In this document: in pieces, positions 16,365 through 25,783 of the stretch
Position numbering within the stretch: the stretch's first letter is position 1
How the letters are laid out: each line of letters opens with the position of its first letter
Assembly (NCBI GenBank): GCA_965214285.1
Contig: OZ243946.1
Location: 1,178,001-1,242,000 of the forward strand
Reading direction: 5' to 3'
From: G963422745 sp965214285
GTDB lineage: Bacteria; Actinomycetota; Acidimicrobiia; Acidimicrobiales; Aldehydirespiratoraceae
DNA: 64,000 bases
Position numbers and translations under genes: made by a program
Notes under the pieces: model-generated
The model's input: the letters and a program-made list of their open reading frames with translations, nothing else
What the model was told of the DNA's origin: nothing
Database searches by the model: none

Positions 16365-17966
16365 GTGAGTGCCCGCGGATACGCCCCGACCCGCCACGCC
16401 GCCAAGGCGATGGTCTCCAGCATCGACGCCGCCGCCACTTCGGCCGGGCTCGAGTTGCTGCGCCGCGGCGGCTCGGCCGTGGATGCCGCCGTGGGCGCCA
16501 ATGCGGTGCTGGCGGTGGTCGCGCCCAACACCTGCGGAATGGGCGGCGATCTCTGGGCGCTGGTCCACGACGGCAGCGGCGACTCCCCGCACTGCCTCGA
16601 CTCGGCGGGCCCTGCAGGATCGGGCGCCGATGCCGGCCGGCTGCGTGCGCAGGGCCACGGCCGCATCCCGCTGCGCGGCCACATCGCCTCGGTCACCGTG
16701 CCCGGGGCGGTCGACGGCTGGCTGGCCCTGCACCACAGATTCGGGCGCCTCGATCTCGGCGCCGTGTTGGCCGCAGCCGTCGAGGCCGCCGACGGGGGCT
16801 TCGCGGCGTCTGCGCCTCTGGCGGCCGCCGCGCCTGCGGTGGTCGACGTGGCGCACAACACCGACATCGCCGGCGATCTGAGCGCCGGCGCGCTGGTGCG
16901 CAGGCCGGGATCGGCACGGGCGCTGCGGGCAATCGCCGAGCACGGACGGGCGGGCTTCTACGGCGGCGAGTTCGGCGAGGCCCTGCTGGCGCTGGGGGCG
17001 GCCGCCAACCCCAACGGCACCCCCGAGTACAGCGCGGGCGACCTCGAACGGCCCACAGCGCGCTGGGTCGACCCGCTGCGCATCGAAACGCTGGGCCATG
17101 TGCTGTGGACGACTCCTCCGTCGTCGCAGGGCTATCTCACGCTCGCCGGCGCCTGGATCGCCGACGGGCTGGCACTGCCGCCGACCGACGACGGCGACTG
17201 GGCGCACCTGCTCGTGGAGGCAGCATCGGCGGCGGCATACGACCGCCGACAGGTGCTGCACGACCGTGCCGACGGCCAGGCGCTGCTCGACCCCGCCCGG
17301 CTGGCCGCCCGCCGTGCCGCAATCGACCCCGACCGGGCCGCGAACGTGGCCGCACCCGGCAGCGGAGGCGACACCACCTATCTCTGCGCGGTGGACTCAG
17401 ACGGCATGGCCGTGTCGCTGATCAACAGCAACGCCAGCGGCTTCGGGGCGCACATCGTGGCCGGAGCGACGGGCATCTTCCTGCACGACCGGGGGATCGG
17501 CTTCTCGCTGACCGAGGGTCACTGCGCCGAATACGCGCCGGGCAGGCGTCCGCCCCACACCCTGTCGCCTGCGTTGGTCACCCGAGCAGACGGTTCGCTG
17601 GCCAGGGTGCTGGGCACGATGGGAGGCGACGCCCAGCCGCAGATCCTCTTGCAGCTGCTGGTGCGGTCGTTGCAGATGGGCGCCTCGCCGGGGACGGCGG
17701 TCAGCGCCCCTCGCTGGACGCTCGGCCCGGCCGGCAGCGACCTGGGCTTTGAGACCTGGCTGCCAGGCACGGCGAGGCAGGTGAGGGTGGAGGACCCCTC
17801 GACCGGCTGGCATACAGCCCTGGCGGCCAAGGGCCACGACACGGCCGTGGTGAGCGACGCGCCCGCGTCGTTCGGCCATGCGCATGTGATCGAGGTCACC
17901 GATCACGGCACTCTCGCCGGTGCTGCGGACCCCCGCGCCATCAGCGGCGCAGCCATCGGCTACTAG
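16365..17966 (+). CDS. gamma-glutamyltransferase family protein
   Basis: Ntn-hydrolase of the gamma-glutamyltranspeptidase family; 533 residues. N-terminal HAAKAMVSSIDAAATSAGLE, GGSAVDAAVGANAVLAVV and NTCGMGGDLWALV are the large-subunit signature. The autocleavage Thr is in GSGGDTTYLCAVDSDGMAVS, and C-terminal GGDAQPQILLQLLVR fits the small subunit. No signal peptide seen, so probably cytosolic and possibly an acylase or oxamate-amidohydrolase-like branch rather than a glutathione enzyme. GTG start. The 13-nt 3' end CAGCGGCGCAGCC is duplicated just after the stop. Confidence 0.88.
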   Translation: MSARGYAPTRHAAKAMVSSIDAAATSAGLELLRRGGSAVDAAVGANAVLAVVAPNTCGMGGDLWALVHDGSGDSPHCLDSAGPAGSGADAGRLRAQGHGRIPLRGHIASVTVPGAVDGWLALHHRFGRLDLGAVLAAAVEAADGGFAASAPLAAAAPAVVDVAHNTDIAGDLSAGALVRRPGSARALRAIAEHGRAGFYGGEFGEALLALGAAANPNGTPEYSAGDLERPTARWVDPLRIETLGHVLWTTPPSSQGYLTLAGAWIADGLALPPTDDGDWAHLLVEAASAAAYDRRQVLHDRADGQALLDPARLAARRAAIDPDRAANVAAPGSGGDTTYLCAVDSDGMAVSLINSNASGFGAHIVAGATGIFLHDRGIGFSLTEGHCAEYAPGRRPPHTLSPALVTRADGSLARVLGTMGGDAQPQILLQLLVRSLQMGASPGTAVSAPRWTLGPAGSDLGFETWLPGTARQVRVEDPSTGWHTALAAKGHDTAVVSDAPASFGHAHVIEVTDHGTLAGAADPRAISGAAIGY

Positions 17967-18014
17967 CCAGCGGGCACGCTCAGCGGCGCAGCCGAGAATC
18001 CGCTTCGGGGGCTT

Positions 18015-18030
18015 GCCGAAGAATTTCGGC
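18015..18030 (+). terminator. small hairpin after the GGT gene
   Basis: GCCGAA-GAAT-TTCGGC: six perfect pairs with a 4-nt loop, about 50 nt past the gamma-glutamyltransferase stop. There is no T run, so a terminator role is only suggested. Confidence 0.35.
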
Positions 18031-18105
18031 GTGGGGTGAAAGATCTGGGGCTGTGCCGGCCATAGACCGGGTGACACTCGCAATCGACCAGGAAAGGAAG
18101 CGATC

Positions 18106-18795
18106 ATGTCACCCAACACACATCCAACCGCCACAGCCGAACCGCTGCCGGCGGGGCGGGGGTTGGGCAGGAGGCCTGGGTGGCGGTGGCTTGTCGGGGG
18201 GCTGCTGTTGGCGGCGCTCGTCAGCGCCGGTTGCGGGGGCGACGAGTCGCCGGCTGTCGAGGATCCGGTGGTGCCTGTCGCTGAGGGCGCGCCTTTGCCG
18301 ACGGTCGTGGAGGAGATCGAGAAGGCGCCGGCGGATGAGCAGGCTGCCGCTGAGGCCATGCTTGCCGACGCCATGGCGGACGGGGTCGTGACTGCGGAGG
18401 AGTTCGAGGCGATGGCTCTGGAGGCTGTCGAGTGCACCAGACGTGCCGGATTCGAGGCCAGTCTCGACGAGTTCAATGCGGAGTCGAGGATCTTCTCCTC
18501 GGGCGTCAACACGGTCAACCAGGACGGCACCCTTGGACCCGACGACGAGGACCCAGCGATGACGGCACACGACGCCTGTCAGGAGACCTACTTTTATCCG
18601 GCGTGGGACGCCTTCGACCAGACGAACCCACGCACCGAGGAGGAACTCCGCCTGGATCAAGAGAGGCGGGAGCAGGCCTTGATCGACTGCATGAGCGACG
18701 CCGGGTTCGAGATCGAGACGTTCGACGACTTCATGGCCGTCGACGGCGTGCCGGGAGATGTTCGGCTGGCGTGCACGCAGGCCTACAACTCATGA
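18106..18795 (+). CDS. putative secreted lipoprotein
   Basis: 229 residues, ATG with a strong AGGAAAGGAAG binding site. N-terminal basic segment, then a hydrophobic stretch WLVGGLLLAALVSAGCGG ending in a lipobox (VSAGC), so Cys is the likely lipid anchor. The mature part is acidic, with four further Cys (VECTRRAGF, HDACQETYFY, IDCMSDAGF, RLACTQAY) spaced as two Cys pairs, suggesting disulfides outside the cell. Family not recognised; similar small Cys-containing lipoproteins are frequent in actinobacteria. Confidence 0.75.
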   Translation: MSPNTHPTATAEPLPAGRGLGRRPGWRWLVGGLLLAALVSAGCGGDESPAVEDPVVPVAEGAPLPTVVEEIEKAPADEQAAAEAMLADAMADGVVTAEEFEAMALEAVECTRRAGFEASLDEFNAESRIFSSGVNTVNQDGTLGPDDEDPAMTAHDACQETYFYPAWDAFDQTNPRTEEELRLDQERREQALIDCMSDAGFEIETFDDFMAVDGVPGDVRLACTQAYNS

Positions 18796-18861
18796 CGCCT
18801 GCAGACCCTCGCTGACGGGGACCTGCGTCAGCTCGCAGCGAACCGGGGCGGCCACGGCGGC

Positions 18862-20235
18862 TCAGAACAGGCTGGGCGGCTGGAAACGCCGTGCGATCTG
18901 GCGGTGCGAGCCCAGCATCTCCTCCAGGCGGTCGCTCACGATCTGGCCGTGCTCCACGACCAGCCGCCCGGCGATCACGGTGTGGCAGGCCGCGGCGGGC
19001 CCGCAGCGCAGCCAGCCCTCGATCGGGTCGTCGAGCACGCCTGCGTAGATCGGCCCGTCCATGCGCCACACGGCCACGTCGCCGACAGCCCCGACCGACA
19101 GCTCGCCCAGCTCGCCGATCCTGCCCAGGCAACCCGCCCCGCCACGGGTCGCCATCTCCAGCACCGTGCGGGCGCTCATCCGATCGGCGCCGGAGCGCAG
19201 CTTGCCGGTCAGCATCGCCAGCCGGGCCTCCTGCCACAGCGAGGCCGAGTCGGCCGACGACGAGCCGTCGCAGCCGATCCCGACCGGGCAGCCCGCCCCC
19301 AGCAGGTCGACCACCGGCGCCGCCCCCGAGGCCAGGATCATGTTGGACGACGGGCAGTGCGCCACGCCGACCCCCGCCGCCCCCAGGCGGTCGATCTCCT
19401 CGGCGTTCGGTGTCACCACATGGGCGCCCCAGCTCCGGTCGCTCAGCCAGCCGACCGACTCGTAGTAGTCGACCGGGCGCATGCCGAAGCGCTCCAGCGA
19501 GTAGCTGTCGTCCTCGGAGTTCTCCGCCAGATGGGTGTGCAGGCGCACGCCGAGCCGCTCGGCCAGCTCCGCGGTCTGGCGCATCAGCTCCGCCGACACG
19601 GTGAACGGCGAGCACGGCGCCAAGGCGACTTGCAGCATCGAGCCGTGGCCGGGGTCGTGATGGCGCTCCACGGCGCGCTGCGACTCGGCCAGGATGTCGT
19701 CCTCGTCGCGCACCGCGGCATCGGGGGGCAGCCCGCCGGCGGACACGCTCACCGACATCGAGCCATACGTCGGGTGGAACCGCATGCCGATGTCGGCCGC
19801 GGCGGCGATCTCCGCTCCCAGCAGGTCGCCCGCGTGAGCGGGGTGCAGGTAGTGGTGGTCGCTGGTGGTGGTGCAGCCGCTCAGGGCCAGCTCGGCCATG
19901 CCCACCCAGGCCGCCGCGTGCTCGGCCTCCTCGTCGAGCCCGTCGGTCCACAGCGCATACAGGGTCTGCAGCCAGCCGAACAGCGGCTTGGAAGTCATCG
20001 GTGCATAGGCACGGGTGAGGTTCTGGAACATGTGGTGGTGGGTGTTGACGAGCCCCGGCGTGACCAGACAGCCGCGGGCGTCGATGGACCGTGCGCTTGG
20101 GGGCCGGGCGTCACGCGGGCCGCCGACGCCCGCGACCCGGCCGTTGCGCAGCGCCACCCAGCCGCCGGGGATCTCGCGGCGGTTGGCGTCGACGGTGGCC
20201 AGCAGCTCGGCGTCGTGAATCAGCAGGTCCGCCAT
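18862..20235 (-). CDS. 8-oxoguanine deaminase / related amidohydrolase
   Basis: Metal-dependent amidohydrolase that deaminates an aminated purine or triazine ring. 457 residues from ATG 20235. Metal-site motifs: TPGLVNTHHHMFQNLTRAYA, TTSDHHYLHP, LHTHLAENSEDDSY, AHCPSSNMILASG and GIGCDGSSSADSASL. The HLAENSED and CPSSNMILASG segments resemble 8-oxoguanine deaminase and hydroxydechloroatrazine ethylaminohydrolase. First gene after the regulator on the minus strand; the spacer is a 9-12-nt repeat. Context favours purine or other nitrogen-heterocycle breakdown. Confidence 0.85.
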   Translation of the reverse strand: MADLLIHDAELLATVDANRREIPGGWVALRNGRVAGVGGPRDARPPSARSIDARGCLVTPGLVNTHHHMFQNLTRAYAPMTSKPLFGWLQTLYALWTDGLDEEAEHAAAWVGMAELALSGCTTTSDHHYLHPAHAGDLLGAEIAAAADIGMRFHPTYGSMSVSVSAGGLPPDAAVRDEDDILAESQRAVERHHDPGHGSMLQVALAPCSPFTVSAELMRQTAELAERLGVRLHTHLAENSEDDSYSLERFGMRPVDYYESVGWLSDRSWGAHVVTPNAEEIDRLGAAGVGVAHCPSSNMILASGAAPVVDLLGAGCPVGIGCDGSSSADSASLWQEARLAMLTGKLRSGADRMSARTVLEMATRGGAGCLGRIGELGELSVGAVGDVAVWRMDGPIYAGVLDDPIEGWLRCGPAAACHTVIAGRLVVEHGQIVSDRLEEMLGSHRQIARRFQPPSLF

Positions 20236-20323
20236 CGCCGGCCCCTCGGGTGGCTCGAAGACGTCGCTGGCGTCAAAGGCGTCGAAGGCGTCGCTGGCGT
20301 CGCTGCTCACCGGCCGGCGCCCC

Positions 20324-20833
20324 TCAGTCGCCAGAGCGCGACTTGATGGCGTTGAGGTAGTTGTAGATGGTGATGCGGCTGACGCCCATGATCTGGCCCA
20401 CCGAGTCGATCGCCCGGCGCAGCAGGAAGGCACCCCGCTCGTCGAGCATGCGCACCGCCGCCTGCTTGTCCTGACGGCTCAGCTCGGTCAGCTTGCCGCC
20501 GAGCTCGTACTCCACACCCTCGATGAGCCGCTCCAGGGCGTCGTGCAGCGTCTCGAAACGGGCCGCGGCGAGCGGCTCGCCGATCCGCACCTGCACCGCC
20601 GTGGCGCCCTGGTCATAGGCGGCGCGCACCAGCGCGTCCACCGCCGGCAGCACCTCGCCGAACGGCCCGTCGATGGTGTTGGCGAAGGCGCCCACGTCGG
20701 GCTCGAAGCCCAGATCCCGGCACGCCTCCAGCGCCGCCTTCACGTGCGGGCCGGGCGAGCCCTCCACGAACGGCTCGATCACGAACTCGGCGCGGACCGG
20801 CTCCGAGCCGACGGTGCTGCCGGTGGCGGTCAT
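20324..20833 (-). CDS. transcriptional regulator: YkoF/MTH1187-like domain plus HTH
   Basis: 169 residues. The N-terminal ~95 residues (EFVIEPFVEGSPGPHVKAAL, VGAFANTIDGPFGEVLPAV) resemble the thiamine-binding YkoF/MTH1187 fold; the C-terminus has a helix-turn-helix, SVGQIMGVSRITIYNYLNAI. The small domain probably senses a metabolite. It is divergent from the M20 hydrolase gene with overlapping promoters and a large inverted repeat spanning both starts, so it likely controls both arms of the catabolic cluster. ATG 20833 chosen by promoter position. Confidence 0.75.
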   Translation of the reverse strand: MTATGSTVGSEPVRAEFVIEPFVEGSPGPHVKAALEACRDLGFEPDVGAFANTIDGPFGEVLPAVDALVRAAYDQGATAVQVRIGEPLAAARFETLHDALERLIEGVEYELGGKLTELSRQDKQAAVRMLDERGAFLLRRAIDSVGQIMGVSRITIYNYLNAIKSRSGD

Positions 20834-20881
20834 CGCTTGACAAACTGTAAAATTTCGGCGAAGATTGCAAGCGTGACCGCC
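20825..20881. promoter_or_regulatory. divergent leaderless promoters inside a long inverted repeat
   Basis: Plus: TTGACA (20837-20842), 17 nt, GAAGAT (20860-20865), 7 nt, GTG 20873. Minus: TTGCAA, 16 nt, TACAGT, 10 nt, ATG 20833. The left arm 20825-20843 (GGCGGTCATCGCTTGACAA) and right arm 20865-20881 (TTGCAAGCGTGACCGCC) are inverted repeats with two single-base bulges. Both start codons lie inside the arms. Probable operator of the adjacent regulator. Confidence 0.65.
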
Positions 20882-22144
20882 GACACAGCCGTGGCCGCTG
20901 GGGCACTCATGGCCGACAGACTCCGCATCGACATCGACCGGCTGACGGACCGGCTCGCCGCGCTCGCCGAGATCGGCGCCATCGAAGGCACCGAAGGCTG
21001 CGCGCGCCTGGCGCTGACCGACGAGGACAAGGCCGGCCGAGACCTCGTGGTCGGCTGGATGCGTGACCTCGATCTCGACATCACCGTCGATGCTATAGGC
21101 AACGTGGTCGGCGTGATGAACGGCGAGACGCCCGGCCCGGCGGTGATGTGCGGCAGCCACATCGACACCGTGCGCACCGGCGGCCGCTACGACGGCAACC
21201 TCGGCGTGCTCGCCGGCCTGGAGGTTGTGGAGACGCTGCGCACCGCCGGCATCACCCCGGCGCGCCCCATCGCGGTGGGCTTCTTTACCGACGAGGAGGG
21301 CTCGCGCTTCCCGCCCGACATGCTCGGCAGCCTCGTCTACGTGGGTGGCATCGCATTGGAAGAGGCCCACGACATCGAAGGCATCGACGGCGCGACCGTG
21401 GGCGCCGAGCTGGAGCGCATCGGCTATCTCGGCCCTGCGCCCGTGCCCGGCCCGGTGCCGCACGCCTTCGTGGAGCTGCACATCGAGCAGGGCCCGGTGC
21501 TCGAGGCCGAGGGCGTCACCATCGGAGCGGTCACCGGCGTGCAGGGCATCTCCTGGACCGAGGTGACGGTGCAGGGCCAGTCCAACCACGCCGGCACCAC
21601 CCCGATGAGCCTGCGGCGCGACCCCGGCGTGGTGGCGGCACGCGCCGCGGCCTTTGTGCGCGATATGGCCGAAGACCTCGGCCACCCGCAGGTGGGCACC
21701 GTCGGGCGCATCGAGTTCCACCCCAACCTGGTCAACGTGGTGCCCGCCTCGGCGACGTTCACCGTCGATCTGCGCCACACCGACAACGACGTGCTGATCT
21801 CCGCCGAGCGTCGTCTCGCCGAGTTCCTGGAGCAAGCCGCAGCGGAGGAGAACGTCAGCGTCTCGACCCGCTCGCTGGCCCGCTTCGACCCGGTGGTGTT
21901 CGACGACCGGGTGATCGGCCTGGTGCACGACACCGCCGTCGAGCAGGGCCACTCGGTGATGCGCATGCCGTCGGGCGCGGGCCACGACGCCCAGATCCTG
22001 GCCCGGGTGTGCCCGACGGCCATGGTGTTCGTGCCCAGCGTCGACGGCATCTCGCACAACCCCGCAGAGCACACCGACGCGGCGGACCTCGAGGCCGGGG
22101 CCAATGTGCTGTTGCAGGTGATGCTGAAGCTGGTGGACTCGTGA
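20873..22144 (+). CDS. M20-family amidohydrolase (allantoate / N-carbamoyl-L-amino acid hydrolase type)
   Basis: 423 residues from GTG 20873 (411 from ATG 20909); I prefer GTG because it is 7 nt from the -10. Dinuclear metal motifs: MCGSHIDTVRTGGRYDGNLG, FFTDEEGSRFPPDMLGS, VELHIEQGPVLE, and MPSGAGHDAQILA near the C-terminus; dimerisation-domain NHAGTTPM. Hydrolyses N-carbamoyl or ureido groups. First gene of a plus-strand operon; it overlaps the next gene by 4 nt (GTGA). Confidence 0.9.
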   Translation: MTADTAVAAGALMADRLRIDIDRLTDRLAALAEIGAIEGTEGCARLALTDEDKAGRDLVVGWMRDLDLDITVDAIGNVVGVMNGETPGPAVMCGSHIDTVRTGGRYDGNLGVLAGLEVVETLRTAGITPARPIAVGFFTDEEGSRFPPDMLGSLVYVGGIALEEAHDIEGIDGATVGAELERIGYLGPAPVPGPVPHAFVELHIEQGPVLEAEGVTIGAVTGVQGISWTEVTVQGQSNHAGTTPMSLRRDPGVVAARAAAFVRDMAEDLGHPQVGTVGRIEFHPNLVNVVPASATFTVDLRHTDNDVLISAERRLAEFLEQAAAEENVSVSTRSLARFDPVVFDDRVIGLVHDTAVEQGHSVMRMPSGAGHDAQILARVCPTAMVFVPSVDGISHNPAEHTDAADLEAGANVLLQVMLKLVDS

Positions 22145-23199
22145 CCGCCGCCGAGATCGCCACGGCAAGCGCTGCCACGGCAAGCGCTGCCGTTGAGACG
22201 GCCCGCGACTACGACGCCGCCGCAGTAAAGGCGCACGAGGCCCCGCCGAGCCGGCTGCTGAGCGTGGCCGCCGCCCAGCTCGGCCCGATCGCCCGTCACG
22301 AGCCCCGCGCCGACGTTGTCGACCGCCTGATCGCGCTGATGGACCAGGCCGCCGAGCGGGGCGCCGAGCTGGTGATGTTCCCCGAGCTGGCGCTCACCAC
22401 CTTCTTCCCGCGCTGGTACGTGGAGGGCGAGGCCGACCTCGACCTCGACTGGTTTTACGAGACCGAGATGCCCGGCCCGGAGACCAAGCGGCTGTTCGAC
22501 CGCTGCGAACAGCTCGGCGTGGGCTTCTCGCTGGGCTACGCCGAGCTGACCCCCGACGGCCGTCGCTACAACACCCAGATCCTGGTGGAGCGAGACGGCT
22601 CGGTCGTCGGCAAGTTCCGCAAGGTCCACATCCCCGGCCACCGCGAGCACGAGCCGTGGCGCGAGTTCCAGCACCTGGAGAGGCGCTACTTCGAGCCCGG
22701 CGACGGCTTCGAGACCTGGCGGGCCTTCGGCGGCGTGGTCGGCCTGGCCACCTGCAACGACCGGCGCTGGCCCGAGACCTACCGCTGCCTGGCGCTGGCA
22801 GGCGCCGAGCTGATCATGATCGGCTACAACACGCCGCTGCACTATGCGCCGGACCCCAGCCAGAACCGCCTGCAGGGGTTCCACAACCGCCTGGTGATGC
22901 AGGCCGGCGCCTACCAGAACGGCTGCTATGTGGTCGGCGTGGCCAAGGGCGGCATGGAGGAGGGCGTCGACTCGCTGGCGGAGAGCTGCATCATCGCCCC
23001 GTCCGGCGAGATCGTCGCCGAGTGCCGCACCAACGGCGACGAGGTGGCCGTGGCCGAGATCGACCTGGCGGTCTGCGCCAACTACACGCAGACCCTGTTC
23101 CAGTTCGAGCGCTACCGCCGCCCCGAGGTCTACACGGCGATCACCGCCCAGAAAGGCCCGACACCGCCCCCGATCCCACCCGAGGAGTCCCATGGCTGA
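22141..23199 (+). CDS. carbon-nitrogen hydrolase (N-carbamoyl-D-amino acid / ureidopropionase-like)
   Basis: Nitrilase superfamily, 352 residues. Catalytic triad visible: Glu in LVMFPELALTTFFP, Lys in KFRKVHIPGHRE, Cys in LATCNDRRWPETYR. The following GYNTPLHY and FHNRLVMQAGAYQNGCYVVG match N-carbamoyl-D-amino acid amidohydrolases. The first ~35 residues contain a direct repeat (ATASAATASAA) and are not conserved, so the start may be further in. Overlaps both neighbours (4 nt upstream, 8 nt downstream), so a coupled operon. Confidence 0.9.
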   Translation: MTAAEIATASAATASAAVETARDYDAAAVKAHEAPPSRLLSVAAAQLGPIARHEPRADVVDRLIALMDQAAERGAELVMFPELALTTFFPRWYVEGEADLDLDWFYETEMPGPETKRLFDRCEQLGVGFSLGYAELTPDGRRYNTQILVERDGSVVGKFRKVHIPGHREHEPWREFQHLERRYFEPGDGFETWRAFGGVVGLATCNDRRWPETYRCLALAGAELIMIGYNTPLHYAPDPSQNRLQGFHNRLVMQAGAYQNGCYVVGVAKGGMEEGVDSLAESCIIAPSGEIVAECRTNGDEVAVAEIDLAVCANYTQTLFQFERYRRPEVYTAITAQKGPTPPPIPPEESHG

Positions 23200-25780
23200 G
23201 TTCACTGTCAACGGCGAGACCTGCACGGTCGGCGACCACCACGAACATCTGCTGGCAGCGCTGCGCGACGAGCTGCGCCTCACCTCGCCCAAGGACGGCT
23301 GCGCCCCCAGCGGCCACTGCGGCTGCTGCACGGTGCTGCTCGACGGCAAGGCCCGCATCGCCTGCCAGACCCCGCTGCAGCGCGCCGAGGGTGCGAGCAT
23401 CGTCACCCTCGAAGGGGTCAGCGCCCATGAGCGCGAGCGCCTGGCCGGGGCGTTCGCCGCACACGGCGCCCTGCAGTGCGGTTTCTGCACGCCGGGGATC
23501 CTGATGCGCACCATGGCGCTGCTGGCCCGCGACAAGCCGCTCACCCGCGGCGATGCGTCGCGCCATCTCGGGGCGCATCTGTGCCGCTGCACCGGCTACA
23601 TCAAGATCCTCGACGCCATCGACTCACTGGCCGCCGGCGAGACCCCGGTTGCGATCACAGCCGGCGGCGTCGGCGCTAGCAGCGCCCGCTACGAGGCCTC
23701 GGAGCTGTCGCTTGGCGACCGCGACTTCATCGACGACATGGAGCCAGAGGGCTGCCTGCACGGCGCGGTGCTGCTTTCCGAGCACGCCCGGGCCGACATC
23801 GTCTCCATCGACACCGCCGCGGCTCTGGCCGCGCCCGGCGTGGTGGCAGTGTTCACCGGCGACGACGTGCCCGGCACGCTGCGCTCGGGCCTGATCCACA
23901 AGGACTGGCCGTGCTTCATCCCGCCGGGCGGGCGCACCAGCTTCCTCGGCGACGTGCTGGTGCTGGTGGTGGCGGAGACCCGCGCCCAGGCACGGGCCGC
24001 GGTGCCGCTGGTGCACGTGGTCTACGACGTGCTCGAGCCGTTCACCAATCCCGCGGATGCCCTGGCATCGGAGGAGGACGCGGTCTGGCAGCTCGACGGC
24101 AACATGCTGAGCCGCTCGGCGTATGCGCGCGGCGACGTGGACGAGGCCCTCCGGCGTTCGGCGCACGTGGCGCGCCACACCTTCCAGACCCAGCGGGTCG
24201 ACCACGCCTTCCTGGAGCCCGAGAGCACGCTGGCGGTGCCGACGCTCGGCGAAGACGGCAGCACCGAGTCGCTGCACGTGTACTCGGGAGGCCAGGGGGT
24301 CTGGGACGACCGCAACGACACCGCCGCCATCCTCGACGTGGAGCCCCAGCGGATCACCGTGGAGCTGGTCTCCAACGGCGGCGCATTCGGCGGCAAGGAG
24401 GACATGTCGAACCAGGCGCAGACCGCCCTGGCGGCCTGGCTGCTGGGCCGGCCGGTGAAGACCACGTTCTCGCGTGAGGAGTCGTTTTTGGTGCACACCA
24501 AGCGCCACCCGATCCGCATGCAGTACGAGGTCGGCTGCGACGCTGACGGCAAGCTGCTGGGGGTGCGGGCCAAGATGATCGGCGACTCCGGCCCGTATGC
24601 CTCGGTCGGCATGAAGGTGCTGGAGCGTGCCGCCGGGCACGCCAGCGGGCCTTATGTCACCGAGACCATCGACGTGGAGGCGATCGCCGTGCGCACCAAC
24701 AACTCGGTATGCGGGGCGTTCCGGGGATTCGGCGCCAACCAGGCGCAGTTCGCCATGGAGGGCATGATGGACCGCCTCGCCGCACACGTCGGCATCTCGG
24801 GCTGGGAGATGCGCAGCCGCAACGTGGTGCGGCCCGGCTCGGTGTGGGGGCCGGGCCAGATCATGGACGACGGCTGCCTGGGGGCTGAGGCCTGCCTCGA
24901 TGCGGTCAAGCCCGCCTGGGACGCGGCCACAGCGGCCGGTCGCCCGGTCGGCATGGGGCTCGGCCTGAAGAACTCCGGGCTCGGCAACGGCGCAATCGAG
25001 ACCAGCCGCTCCAGCGTGCTGTTCTGCGACGACGGCAGCGTGGAGGTGCGCCACTGCTGGACCGAGATGGGCCAGGGCATCCACACCGTGGCCCGTCAGG
25101 TGGCGGTCACCGAGCTCGGCGTGGATCCCGAGCGGGTCAAGGTGATCGTCGACACCACCCGCGAGTTCGGCGCCGGCCAGACCACCGGGTCGCGGGGCAC
25201 GATCATGGGCGCCGGGTCGGTGGCCGACGCCTGCCGCAACGCCCGCGCCGGCGGCTGTGAGACCGGCGTGGAGTACGAGGGCGTCTACGTGGTCGACTGG
25301 ACCAACTCGATCAATGAGGGCCTGGAGAACCCGGTGCTGCACTCCACCTTCGGCTACGCCGCCCAGCTCGTGGAGCTCGACCCCGACAGCGGCGACATCC
25401 TGCGGGTGCTGGCCGCCCATGACGTGGGCCGTGCCGTCAACCCGGTGCTCTGCGAGGGCCAGATCGAGGGGGCGGTGCACATGGGGCTCGGCTATGCGCT
25501 GAGCGAGGGCTTCCCCTGCGACGAAGACGGCCGGCCGGCCAACGCCACCCTGCGGTCGCTGGACATCATCCGGCCCAAGGACATGCCGCCAACCGACGTG
25601 ATCCTGGTGGAGTCGCCGGACCCCAACTCGCCGTACGGCATCAAGGGCGTCGGCGAGATCGGGCTGGTGCCCACCGCCGGGGCGGTGGCCGCGGCCTTTC
25701 AGGCATACGACGGCGAATGGCGCGACGAACTGCCGATCCGCAATGTCAAGAACCGCGAGCGGGCCGCCGCCTGGGCCTAG
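23192..25780 (+). CDS. fused Fe-S / molybdopterin xanthine-dehydrogenase-like enzyme (XdhD type)
   Basis: 862 residues. Residues ~1-165: two [2Fe-2S] modules, with CAPSGHCGCC, then CGFCTPG and CRCTGYIK. The rest is the molybdenum hydroxylase domain: GGQGVWDDRND, NGGAFGGKEDMSNQAQTALA, CGAFRGFGANQAQFAME, EMGQGIHTVARQVA and the catalytic Glu in GIKGVGEIGLVP. Fused FeS and Mo domains resemble E. coli XdhD; no FAD subunit gene is adjacent. Followed by an SsnA-like gene, as in the E. coli xdhD/ssnA region. Probably oxidises a purine or other N-heterocycle. The start overlaps the previous gene by 8 nt. Confidence 0.88.
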   Translation: MAEFTVNGETCTVGDHHEHLLAALRDELRLTSPKDGCAPSGHCGCCTVLLDGKARIACQTPLQRAEGASIVTLEGVSAHERERLAGAFAAHGALQCGFCTPGILMRTMALLARDKPLTRGDASRHLGAHLCRCTGYIKILDAIDSLAAGETPVAITAGGVGASSARYEASELSLGDRDFIDDMEPEGCLHGAVLLSEHARADIVSIDTAAALAAPGVVAVFTGDDVPGTLRSGLIHKDWPCFIPPGGRTSFLGDVLVLVVAETRAQARAAVPLVHVVYDVLEPFTNPADALASEEDAVWQLDGNMLSRSAYARGDVDEALRRSAHVARHTFQTQRVDHAFLEPESTLAVPTLGEDGSTESLHVYSGGQGVWDDRNDTAAILDVEPQRITVELVSNGGAFGGKEDMSNQAQTALAAWLLGRPVKTTFSREESFLVHTKRHPIRMQYEVGCDADGKLLGVRAKMIGDSGPYASVGMKVLERAAGHASGPYVTETIDVEAIAVRTNNSVCGAFRGFGANQAQFAMEGMMDRLAAHVGISGWEMRSRNVVRPGSVWGPGQIMDDGCLGAEACLDAVKPAWDAATAAGRPVGMGLGLKNSGLGNGAIETSRSSVLFCDDGSVEVRHCWTEMGQGIHTVARQVAVTELGVDPERVKVIVDTTREFGAGQTTGSRGTIMGAGSVADACRNARAGGCETGVEYEGVYVVDWTNSINEGLENPVLHSTFGYAAQLVELDPDSGDILRVLAAHDVGRAVNPVLCEGQIEGAVHMGLGYALSEGFPCDEDGRPANATLRSLDIIRPKDMPPTDVILVESPDPNSPYGIKGVGEIGLVPTAGAVAAAFQAYDGEWRDELPIRNVKNRERAAAWA

Positions 25781-25783
25781 GCC

